Shown here: positions 8,233 to 17,003 of the stretch, in pieces
Numbering within the stretch: position 1 is the first letter of the stretch
Layout of the letters: every line of letters begins with the position of its first letter
Assembly: GCA_023389255.1 (NCBI GenBank)
Contig: JAEWER010000013.1
Span: 1-32,612 of the forward strand
From: Bacillota bacterium
GTDB lineage: Bacteria > Bacillota > Clostridia > Saccharofermentanales > DTU023
Length of the DNA: 32,612 nucleotides
Direction: 5' to 3'
Notes under the pieces: generated by a model
What the model was told of the DNA's origin: nothing
The model's input: the letters and a program-made list of their open reading frames with translations, nothing else
The model's database searches: none
Made by a program: the position numbers and the translations under genes

Positions 8233-8280
8233 ATAAAATTCAGGCTAATTTAGGCTGAAAATACCCTTGTAGCAATGCTT

Positions 8281-8298
8281 TTGCACTACACAGTGCAA
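8281..8298. repeat. Perfect 18-bp palindrome, possible operator
   Basis: TTGCACT-ACAC-AGTGCAA has perfect 7-bp arms around a 4-base centre. It lies about 50 bases upstream of the candidate mraZ -35 box. The 8-mer TTGCACTA of its left arm recurs on the minus strand at 8232-8225, where it forms the candidate -35. No T-run follows on either strand, so a terminator is unlikely; a binding site for an unknown dimeric regulator is possible. Confidence 0.4.
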
Positions 8299-8422
8299 TT
8301 TACGACCATAATCCAATTACTATATATAGCGTTACGCTCTATTTTTGAACTCTAATCTTGACGCTGATGTTTTTGCTTAAATATTTTTTGTTGTCATAGT
8401 GTTTTTGAGATGCACTTTTAGG

Positions 8423-8453
8423 CAAATAAAATAAGGTGGCATTTCGCCACCTT
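8423..8453 (-). terminator. Intrinsic terminator downstream of rodA
   Basis: On the minus strand an 8-bp perfect stem, AAGGTGGC/GCCACCTT (8453-8433) with a 5-base loop, is followed by the T-rich run ATTTTATTTG. It starts 25 bases after the rodA stop and would end the rimP-to-rodA transcript before the mraZ promoter region. Confidence 0.88.
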
Positions 8454-8477
8454 GCACAAATAACAACTGCAAAACCA

Positions 8478-9614
8478 TTAAGTACCAGAAATTCGCCACT
8501 GCTTAAAGTTGATCGCTACATTCAAGATGATACCCAGCGAGATATAGTTAACAATCATCGAGCTACCACCATAGCTGACAAACGGTAAAGGTATGCCTGT
8601 TATAGGTAACAAGCCTATGTTCATTCCCATATTTTCTAAGTAATGAAATGCCAAACCTGTGAGTAAACCAACAAGTACATATGAACACATCCAATCCATC
8701 TCAACTACCTGTACTGCTAGCTTGATGGAGCGAACCATAAAAATAACAATTAGTAGTAACAAGACAGCTATTCCTATGAATCCTAAATATTCAGCCACAG
8801 CTGTAAAGATAAAATCGGACTCTTTTACGGGGACGGGTGTGTCGATTTTACTACCAGTTAAACCGCCTGTTCTAATGGCTGCTAGCGCCTGCTTGATGTG
8901 GTAATCATCAGCGGCATTATGACCAGGAAATAAGAAAGTCAAAATTCTTTTTTTCTGATATTCGGCAAAGAAGAAAAACCACATCAAAGGTAAAGAAATA
9001 ACAGCCCCTAAACTTAGCCCTATAATCCAGCGCCAACTCAAGCCCCACACAAAGAGCATGGCTGTAATCATCAAAACAATAACAAAAGCTGTACCAAAAT
9101 CTGGTTCGGTGATGATTAAAGCCAAAGGCACAGCACAGAGCAAGGCAATGCAGGATAGGCCAGCCAGTACACTTTTACGTTGCTCTTTGATTTCCGCAAA
9201 CTGCTCAGCCACGGTCAACGCTATACCAGCTTTAGCTAACTCAGACGGCTGGAATGAACCTAACAACGGTAAGCGCACCCAGCTATCAGCTCCTGTTCCT
9301 GGGACTACATAACCATCAACTTTAACCAGTAGCAATAGTACCAATGCGACTGCATAAATCACATATCCTAGAAGTCGCAAAGTGGGAATATCCAGCAAAC
9401 AAATCAAGATAGCTAAAACAAAGCCAATCATCACAGCGATTCCTTGGCGCAACAAGTTGCTGGGATAGTCACCAGAACCATAGCCAGCAGCTAAGACGAT
9501 GTTCAGAACATACAGTCCAATAAAAGTAATCAAAATTACAGGAATTAAAATTCCATAATCGATTAGATCAAAAAAGCTTTCTGTACGTTGATTGGATAAC
9601 TTAAGCTTCTTCAT
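8478..9614 (-). CDS. rodA: RodA-type SEDS peptidoglycan polymerase
   Basis: This is a multi-spanning membrane glycosyltransferase that polymerises lipid II for lateral-wall growth with a class B PBP. The 378-residue product has about ten hydrophobic helices and the SEDS signatures WVRLPLLGSFQPSELAK (about 112-128), VKESDFIFTAVAEYLGFIG with the presumed catalytic Asp267, and GIPLPFVSYGGSS near the C-terminus. It is distinguished from the window's other SEDS protein by its ESDFIF rather than HNDYIF motif and by lacking a long N-terminal tail. The ATG at 9614 overlaps the lgt coding end by 14 bases and has GAGGGG four bases upstream. It is the last gene of the rimP-to-rodA run, followed by a terminator. 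FtsW/SpoVE function is possible but less likely given the second copy in the dcw cluster. Confidence 0.92.
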   Translation of the reverse strand: MKKLKLSNQRTESFFDLIDYGILIPVILITFIGLYVLNIVLAAGYGSGDYPSNLLRQGIAVMIGFVLAILICLLDIPTLRLLGYVIYAVALVLLLLVKVDGYVVPGTGADSWVRLPLLGSFQPSELAKAGIALTVAEQFAEIKEQRKSVLAGLSCIALLCAVPLALIITEPDFGTAFVIVLMITAMLFVWGLSWRWIIGLSLGAVISLPLMWFFFFAEYQKKRILTFLFPGHNAADDYHIKQALAAIRTGGLTGSKIDTPVPVKESDFIFTAVAEYLGFIGIAVLLLLIVIFMVRSIKLAVQVVEMDWMCSYVLVGLLTGLAFHYLENMGMNIGLLPITGIPLPFVSYGGSSMIVNYISLGIILNVAINFKQWRISGT

Positions 9615-10524
9615 CTATCCCCTCTAAACCTGTATTTACTTCTGCGAATAACTCTTCTTCATTAGTAACAGAAACAGTTTTAACCGCTCTCATTTTTAGA
9701 ATTAAGATCATCACTAAAGCACCCAACACCATCACAGCTGAGAGAAATTGCGAAACACGAATATCTGTGGTGCCTATATAAAGCGGATCGGTACGCAAGC
9801 CCTCCACAAAGAAACGAACAACTCCATACATTAGGAGATAACAAGCAACCGTCATGCCCTTTCTTTCCGCTCTGTCTCGCACAATAAGCAAGATAAAGAA
9901 AATCAACAAGTTAGCGATGAATTCATAGAAAAAAGTAGGGTGCACCGGCAAATCGGGGCGATAACCAGTTCTGCCTGCAAATTGGCTTAAGTATTGTGCT
10001 GTACCTTCACTATGCATACCCCAGGGCAGAGTGGTGTTAACACCAAACGCTTCCTGGTTGACAAAATTACCCCAACGACCAATCGCCTGTCCTAGCGGTA
10101 GATAGACCACAATAAAATCGAGTAAATGCCACAGAGGAATCTTGCGCCACTTACTGATGATTAACATGGCTACTACACCACCTATTACACCGCCATAAAA
10201 AGCCATGCCACCGGTACGTGTATTAAAAATATTGAGCAATTGACCTTTAAACTCATCAAAAGCAAAAGCAACATAGTAAAGGCGAGCACCTACGATGGAT
10301 AAAACAATTGTTAGCAAATATGTATCCAGTAGATGGTCTTTACTGATGCCGAAACGCTTACATTGACGCATGCTGATCAACATCGTCAAAAAGAAAGCAA
10401 AGGTGATGATAATGCCATACCATTTAACTTCGATATTCACTCCGAATAAATCTAAGTTAAACGCCACCGGATTTACTGGTAGGTTCTCAATACCTAAACC
10501 TTTGAAAGAAACATGATAAATCAT
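9601..10524 (-). CDS. lgt: Prolipoprotein diacylglyceryl transferase (Lgt)
   Basis: This integral membrane enzyme transfers diacylglycerol from phosphatidylglycerol to the lipobox cysteine of prelipoproteins, the first step of lipoprotein maturation. The 307-residue product has about seven hydrophobic segments, the GARLYYV segment (about 79-85), GGMAFYGGVIGG (105-116) and the family signature GRWGNFVNQEAFG (149-161). Its length and start (MIYHVSFKGLGI) are usual for Bacillota. The gene starts 13 bases after the ribF stop with AGAGGA upstream. Its substrate phosphatidylglycerol comes from the PgsA pathway also encoded here. Its place between ribF and rodA, inside a translation-factor run, is uncommon. 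Confidence 0.96.
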   Translation of the reverse strand: MIYHVSFKGLGIENLPVNPVAFNLDLFGVNIEVKWYGIIITFAFFLTMLISMRQCKRFGISKDHLLDTYLLTIVLSIVGARLYYVAFAFDEFKGQLLNIFNTRTGGMAFYGGVIGGVVAMLIISKWRKIPLWHLLDFIVVYLPLGQAIGRWGNFVNQEAFGVNTTLPWGMHSEGTAQYLSQFAGRTGYRPDLPVHPTFFYEFIANLLIFFILLIVRDRAERKGMTVACYLLMYGVVRFFVEGLRTDPLYIGTTDIRVSQFLSAVMVLGALVMILILKMRAVKTVSVTNEEELFAEVNTGLEGIDEEA

Positions 10525-10537
10525 AAGTTCCTCTTTT

Positions 10538-11467
10538 CTACCTCTTCCTTTGATGATACGCCAATACCTCTAATTTATCGGTATCGACTTGTTCTTTTAA
10601 CTCTGCCACAGTAGCAAAGGTTAGTTCTGGGCGAATAAACTTTAATAAACGCACACAAATTTCTTCGCCATACAAATTTAATTGCTGATGATAGATATGA
10701 CTCTCTAATAATACTTGCTTGGCATCACTAACCGTCGGTCTAATCCCTAAACTAGAAACTGCTGGCATAACTTGATTCTGCCAATATACCACTGAGGCAT
10801 AAACGCCAAACTTTGGTCTCAGTAAATCTGTATCCAGTTTGAGATTAACTGTAGGGAAACCCAATTTACGACCTAATTGCTGACCATGAATGACAGTACC
10901 CCACAAACAGTAATCCGCACCTAAAGCTTGATTGACAAGCTCCATCTCACCTGCTTGCAGTAACTCTCGGATCTGAGTAGATGATACTTTTTGTCCCAAC
11001 AACTCTACGTCAGGTACAACCACTAATTCTAATTGCTTATCTGTGCACAATTGTCTTAAGAGCGTTATATCACCTTTCGCCCCTTGACCGAACGTAAAAT
11101 CTGTACCACAAATCAAAACTTGGGCACATAATTGCTCACATAAAACTTCAGCAAAAAAAGTTTCTGGGCTGAGATTGTATACATTAGGTATTAGTGGAGC
11201 TAAAACTAGATCTTCTACACCTGCTTCCTCTAAACGACGGAGACGTTCCTTAGGTTGCAAAATTAAACCTCTGTAATCTGATCTGAATATTGAGCTCGGA
11301 TGTTGATCAAAGGTAAACACAGCTGGTTTAAGCCCATCTTTTCTAGCACGATTACGCATTTCGCATAACAAAGCGCGATGACCTATATGCAAACCATCAA
11401 AATAACCTAAGGCAACAACTCGTGGTTGTTGTTTCAATTCAAATGGATAACGATTAATTATCTGCAT
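10538..11467 (-). CDS. ribF: Bifunctional riboflavin kinase / FAD synthetase
   Basis: This cytoplasmic enzyme phosphorylates riboflavin to FMN and adenylates FMN to FAD. The 309-residue product has the N-terminal nucleotidyltransferase domain with GYFDGLHIGH (21-30), TFDQHPSS (52-59) and SSTQIRELL (162-170), followed by the riboflavin kinase domain from about 185, with GTVIHGQQLGRKLGFPTVNL (190-209). The ATG at 11467 overlaps the truB coding end by 14 bases, so the two are probably translationally coupled. The truB-ribF pair is widespread in Bacillota. Confidence 0.96.
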   Translation of the reverse strand: MQIINRYPFELKQQPRVVALGYFDGLHIGHRALLCEMRNRARKDGLKPAVFTFDQHPSSIFRSDYRGLILQPKERLRRLEEAGVEDLVLAPLIPNVYNLSPETFFAEVLCEQLCAQVLICGTDFTFGQGAKGDITLLRQLCTDKQLELVVVPDVELLGQKVSSTQIRELLQAGEMELVNQALGADYCLWGTVIHGQQLGRKLGFPTVNLKLDTDLLRPKFGVYASVVYWQNQVMPAVSSLGIRPTVSDAKQVLLESHIYHQQLNLYGEEICVRLLKFIRPELTFATVAELKEQVDTDKLEVLAYHQRKR

Positions 11468-12476
11468 CTCTCAGATAACTTTCTAATAAATTCTGATCTA
11501 ACAGTACACGCTGTGGTTTAAATTGTAGACCCAACTCCGTTTCTTTCAATACACCAAACGCTAAATCTAAATCAGATAAGCACGCAAGATATAGCTCATC
11601 GTTAAAATTAGCATCAGATGTGATCTGGTCTGAGCGCAAGCGTACAGGCTGACCATGGCATAAGGATTTTGCTTGTCGGGTGCTTAATTCCAACGTATTT
11701 TGTTCCTTAAAAACTTCTCGTACTTTAAGCAAGTGCGTGCGAAGATAGTTCTTCATTTTTTCTCGCTCTCTGTCAAATTGCTCGAATACAGCAAACAATT
11801 CTTCCAGTTGCACGCAACGTTTGTCAGACAAAGATAAGCCACCACACGCTAAGCGTCTCAGTGTTATGGCATGCGCAAAACAACCTAATTTCCTACCTAG
11901 TTGATCACACCAACTGCGTATATAAGTACCCTTGGAGCAATGGATACGTACAGTTAATAGTGGTAGAGAAATATCTGTGATCTCTGCGCTATATATCATG
12001 ATCTTTCTCTTTGCACGTTCAATTTCTTGCCCCTGTCGCGCATAGTAATAAAGAGGCTTGCCATCGACTTTAACTGCAGAGTGCATCGGTGGTTCCTGCC
12101 ACAACTCACCAGTTAGGCTAGCAACATGTTGGGCAATGTATTGTTCAAAACTTAGCCCGCTCGTTAAGTCCAAATTTTGGCAAAACTCTCGCCAGTCAAC
12201 TCTTTCTAGAACTTCACCTTCACAGTCTTGCGTATTAGTACTTTCGCCTAGCTTGAGAGTTACTTCGTACGTCTTGCTGAACTCTGTCATAAATTGCACT
12301 GTCGCCGTAGCTCTACCGACACAAATCGGTAACAACCCATCAGCAAAAGGATCCAGTGTGCCACAATGACCGATGCGCTTGATGCCCAGCAGCTTACGTA
12401 ACTTTGCTATGCTGGCAAAAGATGTTTCTCCTACCGGCTTATCTACCAGCAAAATGCCAGAATATTCCATTGCCAT
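11454..12476 (-). CDS. truB: tRNA pseudouridine-55 synthase (TruB)
   Basis: TruB converts U55 in the T-loop of elongator tRNAs to pseudouridine. The 340-residue product starts MAMEYSGILLVDKPVGETS and has the catalytic motif GHCGTLDPFADGLLPI, with the nucleophilic Asp at 42, and the KGTYIRSWCDQLG segment of the catalytic domain. The C-terminal portion after about residue 235 (CLSDLDLAFGVL) looks like the TruB-specific C-terminal domain. The ATG shares one base with the nrnA stop (TAATG). The product is somewhat longer than the common 290-310 residues, mainly from a loop around residues 70-95 and an extended C-terminus. Confidence 0.95.
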   Translation of the reverse strand: MAMEYSGILLVDKPVGETSFASIAKLRKLLGIKRIGHCGTLDPFADGLLPICVGRATATVQFMTEFSKTYEVTLKLGESTNTQDCEGEVLERVDWREFCQNLDLTSGLSFEQYIAQHVASLTGELWQEPPMHSAVKVDGKPLYYYARQGQEIERAKRKIMIYSAEITDISLPLLTVRIHCSKGTYIRSWCDQLGRKLGCFAHAITLRRLACGGLSLSDKRCVQLEELFAVFEQFDREREKMKNYLRTHLLKVREVFKEQNTLELSTRQAKSLCHGQPVRLRSDQITSDANFNDELYLACLSDLDLAFGVLKETELGLQFKPQRVLLDQNLLESYLRDADN

Positions 12477-13504
12477 TAGACTTGCTCCAACTGTTTAATG
12501 TATTGCAACAAATCAGATAGCGTTTGATACTTGCTTCCTTCTAGAGTGCAACCAGCAGCTTTAGCATGTCCCCCACCACCAAAATGACGACAAATAGCTG
12601 CCACATCGTACTTTCCTTTTGATCTGAGACTGTACTTAAATTGAGAGCGGTTTTCTTGTCTACCCAAAATGGCGATCTCTACACCCTCTACGTTCAACAT
12701 CTCGGATACTATACCTTCTAGATCGTCTTTAGAGGCTTTGCAGTCAATGAATTCAAAGGCTTCAACTACGTAGAACAACACAGGTAATTCATCGTCTAGC
12801 ACCGCTTTACTAAAAACTCTACCTTTTAATTTAAACTTGGCTAAGCTACTACTATCAAAAAGCTTACTTGCGATTTCCTGCAACTGAGGTTTAGCGGTGA
12901 TCAACCAGCTCATCAAGTGGAACGTATTCTCAGTGCTATTGCTATAACGCAAACCATAGGTGTCTGAGTAGATGCCGATGAGCAAAAGTTCTGCTAACTG
13001 TCGATCGAGTACAACAAGCGGTTCATTTTGTGCAATGATTTCTTTGCTTAAATAACCAACCATTTCTGCTGTTGATGATCGTTGCGCATCTAACCACAAG
13101 CAGTAAGGCTTATCTACAACAAATTTCTCTACTTCAGCTTGTTGCCATTGATGATGATCAATCATCCACACTGTTTCGGCATTTGCCAAAAACTGTGCTC
13201 GTTTACCCAGTCGATCAAGTTGTGAATGATCGAGCAAAAATACGCTGTAATCTTGAAACAAGTTGTAGACCAACGTTTGCTTGAGCTCCGAACTCTCCTT
13301 AATCCACTTGAAGTTAATACAAGGCTCTTCAACATATACTTCTGCTTGGTAACCCAATCTTTTGAGCAATAAGCGCAATGCCAAAGAAGATGCAATAGCA
13401 TCTCCATCGGCATTGATATGGGGTAAGATTACGAAGCGATGTTGTTTAGGCACCCTAGCCAATTGATGCACCATCTGTGAGATTGAGCTTGTGACAATAC
13501 TCAT
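12476..13504 (-). CDS. nrnA: DHH-family oligoribonuclease / pAp phosphatase (NrnA)
   Basis: This DHH/DHHA1 phosphoesterase degrades very short RNA oligomers and, in characterised homologues, dephosphorylates 3'-phosphoadenosine 5'-phosphate. The 342-residue product has metal-binding motifs HINADGDA (29-36), LLDHSQ (90-95) and MIDHHQW with the DHH triad at 116-118. GIYSDTYGLRYSNSTENTF follows around 176-194, and the DHHA1 substrate-binding motif GGGGHAKAAGC is at 308-318. HINADGD replaces the commoner H-x-NPDGD. The ATG shares a base with the rbfA stop. rbfA-nrnA-truB-ribF is a conserved Bacillota order, linking RNA turnover to ribosome assembly. Confidence 0.93.
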   Translation of the reverse strand: MSIVTSSISQMVHQLARVPKQHRFVILPHINADGDAIASSLALRLLLKRLGYQAEVYVEEPCINFKWIKESSELKQTLVYNLFQDYSVFLLDHSQLDRLGKRAQFLANAETVWMIDHHQWQQAEVEKFVVDKPYCLWLDAQRSSTAEMVGYLSKEIIAQNEPLVVLDRQLAELLLIGIYSDTYGLRYSNSTENTFHLMSWLITAKPQLQEIASKLFDSSSLAKFKLKGRVFSKAVLDDELPVLFYVVEAFEFIDCKASKDDLEGIVSEMLNVEGVEIAILGRQENRSQFKYSLRSKGKYDVAAICRHFGGGGHAKAAGCTLEGSKYQTLSDLLQYIKQLEQV

Positions 13505-13905
13505 TACTCTGCCTCTTGTTCTTCACCTGCTAAACTATTGCGCTTGAGCGCTTCATCGTCAGCTTTAACTTTGTCAATAAAGCGAGCCATTTGCTCTCCA
13601 ATTTCCGCTGAATTATCGTAACGGAAACGGAATTCTGGCACTAGGCGCATGCGAACTTGATGCCCTACTTCTCGTCTAATAAAACCTTTGGCATGTTCTA
13701 AAGCTTCCAGCACTTGTTCGCTTTCAGCACTTCCACCTAAAGTCGATACATAGACAGTTGCATAAGCTAAGTCACGCGATACCTCCACAGCAGTGACCGT
13801 GGTTAATAAAGGCAAGCGCGGGTCTTTAATCTCTTCTCTGATCAATTGCGCCACAACTTTTTTGATCTCTTCACTGATGCGATCACTTCGCTGAATTCTT
13901 GGCAT
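13504..13905 (-). CDS. rbfA: 30S ribosome-binding factor A (RbfA)
   Basis: This small KH-fold protein binds the immature 30S subunit and helps process the 16S 5' end and mature the decoding site. The 133-residue product begins with MPRIQRSDRISEEIKKVVAQLI, continues with EIKDPRLPLLTTVTAVEVSRDL and closes with LVPEFRFRYDNSAEIGEQM, all typical. An acidic tail (DDEALKRNSLAGEEQEAE) follows. An AGGAG site sits five bases before the ATG, immediately after the infB stop. It is a standard partner of infB. Confidence 0.96.
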   Translation of the reverse strand: MPRIQRSDRISEEIKKVVAQLIREEIKDPRLPLLTTVTAVEVSRDLAYATVYVSTLGGSAESEQVLEALEHAKGFIRREVGHQVRMRLVPEFRFRYDNSAEIGEQMARFIDKVKADDEALKRNSLAGEEQEAE

Positions 13906-13919
13906 ATTTACTCCTACTA

Positions 13920-16900
13920 CTAATCTTGTTTAACTTCTTGCATTTCGAAAGTTTCAAACTGATCGCCCACTTTAATGTCGTTGTAGCGTTCGATGCTCAT
14001 ACCACATTCGTAACCAGCATTGACTTCTTTAACATCATCTTTGAAGCGTTTTAATGATGCCAGCTTACCTTCATGAATGACGATACCATCGCGCACAATA
14101 CGCACATCACTGGTGCGATTGATTTTACCGTCTGTCACGTAACAACCAGCGATTGTACCCACACCAGAAACATTGAAAGTTTCTCTGACTTCGGCATGAC
14201 CGAGCACAACTTCCTTATAGGTGGGTGCCAGCATACCTTTGAGAGCCTTTTCTGTATCCTCAATCGCTTCATAGATAACACGATATAAACGAATATCTAC
14301 ATTGCTCTCTTCTGCCAAACCAGTCACGTTAGCAGCGGGGCGCACATTGAAGCCGATAATAACTGCATTGGCAACTTCAGCTAGACGTACATCACTTTCT
14401 GTTACTGCACCTACAGCTCCATGTATTACTTTGACTTGTACTTCATCATTCGACAGTTTTTCTAAGGACTGTTTCACCGCCTCAACACTGCCTTGTACAT
14501 CCGCCTTGACAATGATGTTTAAGTCTTTGACTTCACCCTTAGACATTTGATCAAATAACTTATCCAAAGATACACGATTGCTTTGGCGCATTTGACGCTC
14601 ACGCTCTTCGTTACGGCGTTGTTCAACCAACTGACGTGCAACTTTCTCGTTTTGTACGGAGTAGAAAGTGTCACCACCTTGTGGTACCTCGGGCAGACCT
14701 AAGATCTCAACAGGTGTTGAGGGTCCTGCACTCGTTATTTCTTCACCCTTATCGTTGGTCATGGCACGAACGTGACCAATCATTGAACCGACAACCACTG
14801 TATCGCCAGTGCGCAGAGTGCCTCTTTGCACCAACATTGTGGCTACTGAACCTCTGCCACGATCCAACTTCGCTTCGATAACTGTACCTTTTGCCTGACG
14901 GTCCGGGTTAGCTTTCAATTCCAAAACTTCAGCTGTCAACAAGACCATTTCCAGCAGTTCTTCCATGTTCTCACCAGTTTTAGCCGAAACAGGAACGATG
15001 GTCGTTGTACCGCCCCACTCTGAGCTCATCAAATTGTGGTTAGCCAGCTCTTGTTTGACTTTATCCAAATTGGCGTTGGGGCGATCAATCTTGTTGATGG
15101 CAACAATAATCTCTGTTTCAGCGGCTCTGGCATGGTTAATAGCCTCGATAGTTTGAGGCATCACACCGTCATCAGCCGCTACAACTAAGATCGCAATATC
15201 CGTTACCTGTGCACCACGTGCACGCATCACAGTAAACGCTTCGTGACCAGGAGTATCTAAGAAAGTGATTTGCTTGTCGTTGACATTGACGGTATAAGCA
15301 CCAATATGCTGGGTGATACCACCAGCCTCACCCTTAGCAACATGCGCGTTGCGGATGTAGTCCAAAATTGAGGTTTTACCATGGTCGACGTGACCCATAA
15401 CTACTACCACAGGCGGACGTTCTTTCAGATCTTCAGGCTTATCTTCCGATTCATCAAACAAGATATCTTCTGCTTTAATCTCAACTAATTGCTCAGCCTT
15501 GATGCCAAACTCTGAAGCCACAACCTCTGCTGTGTCATAGTTCAGTTCTTGGTTTAAAGTCGCCATGACGCCGTAAGACATCAGCTTGGTGATAACTTCC
15601 GCACTAGTCTTTTTCAGTGCTTCAGCCAGCTCTTTAACTGTTAAAGTCTCGGGCAATTTAACATTGGTCAACACTGCACGTTGAACAGGAACACTGGTCT
15701 TTTCTTTGCGCTTAGTTCTACGAATATTTTCTTGATCGTAATCATCACTGCTGAAACGACCATTGCGCATATTTTGATGCTTATTCTTGTCTTTGTGCTG
15801 GTTGTTAAACTTACGGTTTTCTTGCTTTCTATTCTCTTGCTCACCAAAACTGGGACCACTGCTTTTACGGCGTGTCTGCTGAGATCTTGGCTTTTGTTGT
15901 GGTTCATCAGCATCTTTGTTATAGCCCATGCCTTGGCCATGACGATTGAAGCCGCCACGGTTAAAGCCACCGTTTTTACCGGCTCCTGTGCTGGTGAAAC
16001 CACTGCGACCCTGACCTTGTTGGGGACGACTACCCACAGGCGCTTGTGAATTCTTGCCCACATAAGATCCTTGTTGGGGGCGGATACGTGGCAGATTGGC
16101 ATATCTGCTACTAGTTACGCCACGATCTTCTAGCGGACGTTGCTTGCTACCAACAGCAGGCTTGCTTTGTGGCATCGCAGGCTTAGTCGCTCTAGGCAAT
16201 GCACCTTGTGCTCTCTGTCTAGCAATACCGGATTGGTCAGTTTTAATCTGAGGTGTTGCTGGGCTTGCCTGTTGAGCTCCTGGTTTAGTGGCACTAGTGT
16301 TGGGCACAGCGTTCGTCGGTTGAGTCTTGGGCACATTTTTAGCGCTCTCTTTTACTGCCGTACTACCAGACTTGCCACTGGTTGTATTCGTTGTACCTTT
16401 ACTGCTGGAAGTTTGTTTGGCGTTATCCGCAGTAGAGGATTTTGCTACTTCTGCAACCTTGATCTCCTTGACTGATGTTGCTACTTTTTTCTGATCAGCA
16501 GTTACGGTTGCCTTTGCCGTAGTCTTCGTCTCTTTGCTGTCTTTAGCTTCCTTTGTTTTTACTGTTGCTTGATCAATAACTTTTTCTGCGCTATCTGAGC
16601 TATCGCTTTTAGCAACTTCTTTAGCAGCTTCAACTTTAGCTTCCGTAGCTTTTGACTTAGACTCTTCAGCTGTTACTTCTTCAGTTTTTGCTTCTTGCTT
16701 TTTCTCTGTTTTAGCTTTCTTCTTAACTGATTTAACAACACCAGAAATGATCTTGCCCGAAATGCCTCGCATTGATAGAGCAGGTCCATCCGCCGCCGTT
16801 TTATCAGTTTCTGCTACTTCTGCAACTTCAGCAGTTGTATCTATGATTTTTTCTTTTTTATCCACGTTTTCTTCTTTATTCTCTGCTTGCTCTTTGCTGT

Positions 16901-16994
16901 TTTGCTCACGCTTCACAGGAGTTGCCAACTGAGCTTCATCTTGATGCGTGAAACCTTTGCGTAATCCGGAATCTGCTTCAATCTTTTTCGCCAT
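13920..16994 (-). CDS. infB: Translation initiation factor IF-2 with a long disordered N-terminus
   Basis: IF-2 is the GTPase that brings initiator fMet-tRNA to the 30S subunit and promotes subunit joining. The 1024-residue product is much longer than a minimal IF-2. Residues about 1-435 are low complexity: Lys/Glu/Ala/Thr/Ser-rich to about 220, Pro/Gln/Thr-rich to about 280, then Gly/Arg/Gln/Asn-rich with GGFNRGGFNR at 342-351. An IF2-N domain follows (about 437-500), then the G domain with GHVDHGKT (534-541), DTPGHEAF (580-587) and NKID (634-637), and the C-terminal domains carrying the fMet-tRNA-binding end. It starts nine bases after the nusA stop with AGGAGG upstream. The ylxR and ylxQ genes, often between nusA and infB in Bacillota, are absent. 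Confidence 0.98.
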   Translation of the reverse strand: MAKKIEADSGLRKGFTHQDEAQLATPVKREQNSKEQAENKEENVDKKEKIIDTTAEVAEVAETDKTAADGPALSMRGISGKIISGVVKSVKKKAKTEKKQEAKTEEVTAEESKSKATEAKVEAAKEVAKSDSSDSAEKVIDQATVKTKEAKDSKETKTTAKATVTADQKKVATSVKEIKVAEVAKSSTADNAKQTSSSKGTTNTTSGKSGSTAVKESAKNVPKTQPTNAVPNTSATKPGAQQASPATPQIKTDQSGIARQRAQGALPRATKPAMPQSKPAVGSKQRPLEDRGVTSSRYANLPRIRPQQGSYVGKNSQAPVGSRPQQGQGRSGFTSTGAGKNGGFNRGGFNRHGQGMGYNKDADEPQQKPRSQQTRRKSSGPSFGEQENRKQENRKFNNQHKDKNKHQNMRNGRFSSDDYDQENIRRTKRKEKTSVPVQRAVLTNVKLPETLTVKELAEALKKTSAEVITKLMSYGVMATLNQELNYDTAEVVASEFGIKAEQLVEIKAEDILFDESEDKPEDLKERPPVVVVMGHVDHGKTSILDYIRNAHVAKGEAGGITQHIGAYTVNVNDKQITFLDTPGHEAFTVMRARGAQVTDIAILVVAADDGVMPQTIEAINHARAAETEIIVAINKIDRPNANLDKVKQELANHNLMSSEWGGTTTIVPVSAKTGENMEELLEMVLLTAEVLELKANPDRQAKGTVIEAKLDRGRGSVATMLVQRGTLRTGDTVVVGSMIGHVRAMTNDKGEEITSAGPSTPVEILGLPEVPQGGDTFYSVQNEKVARQLVEQRRNEERERQMRQSNRVSLDKLFDQMSKGEVKDLNIIVKADVQGSVEAVKQSLEKLSNDEVQVKVIHGAVGAVTESDVRLAEVANAVIIGFNVRPAANVTGLAEESNVDIRLYRVIYEAIEDTEKALKGMLAPTYKEVVLGHAEVRETFNVSGVGTIAGCYVTDGKINRTSDVRIVRDGIVIHEGKLASLKRFKDDVKEVNAGYECGMSIERYNDIKVGDQFETFEMQEVKQD

Positions 16995-17003
16995 AGCTGC
17001 CTC

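Larger units (their letters stand above)
8126..8477. other. Intergenic region between rodA and mraZ
   Basis: This 352-base AT-rich stretch is the only non-coding region above 300 bases in the window. From the rodA side it holds an intrinsic terminator (8423-8453), about 120 bases in which I see no gene or clear signal, an 18-bp palindrome (8281-8298), a pair of adjacent imperfect 10-bp repeats (8237-8256), a candidate promoter (8204-8232), a phased GTGG array (8161-8200) and a C-rich mraZ leader. Short open frames inside it lack ribosome-binding sites. I see no convincing small protein or structured RNA. Confidence 0.7.

Noticed and set aside
8237..8256. Adjacent 10-base repeats AGCCTAAATT and AGCCTGAATT on the minus strand
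   Set aside because: Only two copies with one mismatch in AT-rich intergenic DNA; too little to support a functional claim.
8328..8346. AGCGT-T-ACGCT hairpin followed by a T-run on the plus strand
   Set aside because: The arms are 5 bp with a 1-base centre that cannot form a proper loop, and no plus-strand gene lies upstream to be terminated.
15681..16049. 122-residue plus-strand open frame opposite infB
   Set aside because: It mirrors the low-complexity IF-2 tail; its hydrophobic repetitive composition is what antisense of Gly/Arg/Gln codons gives. It has no ribosome-binding site or recognisable domain.
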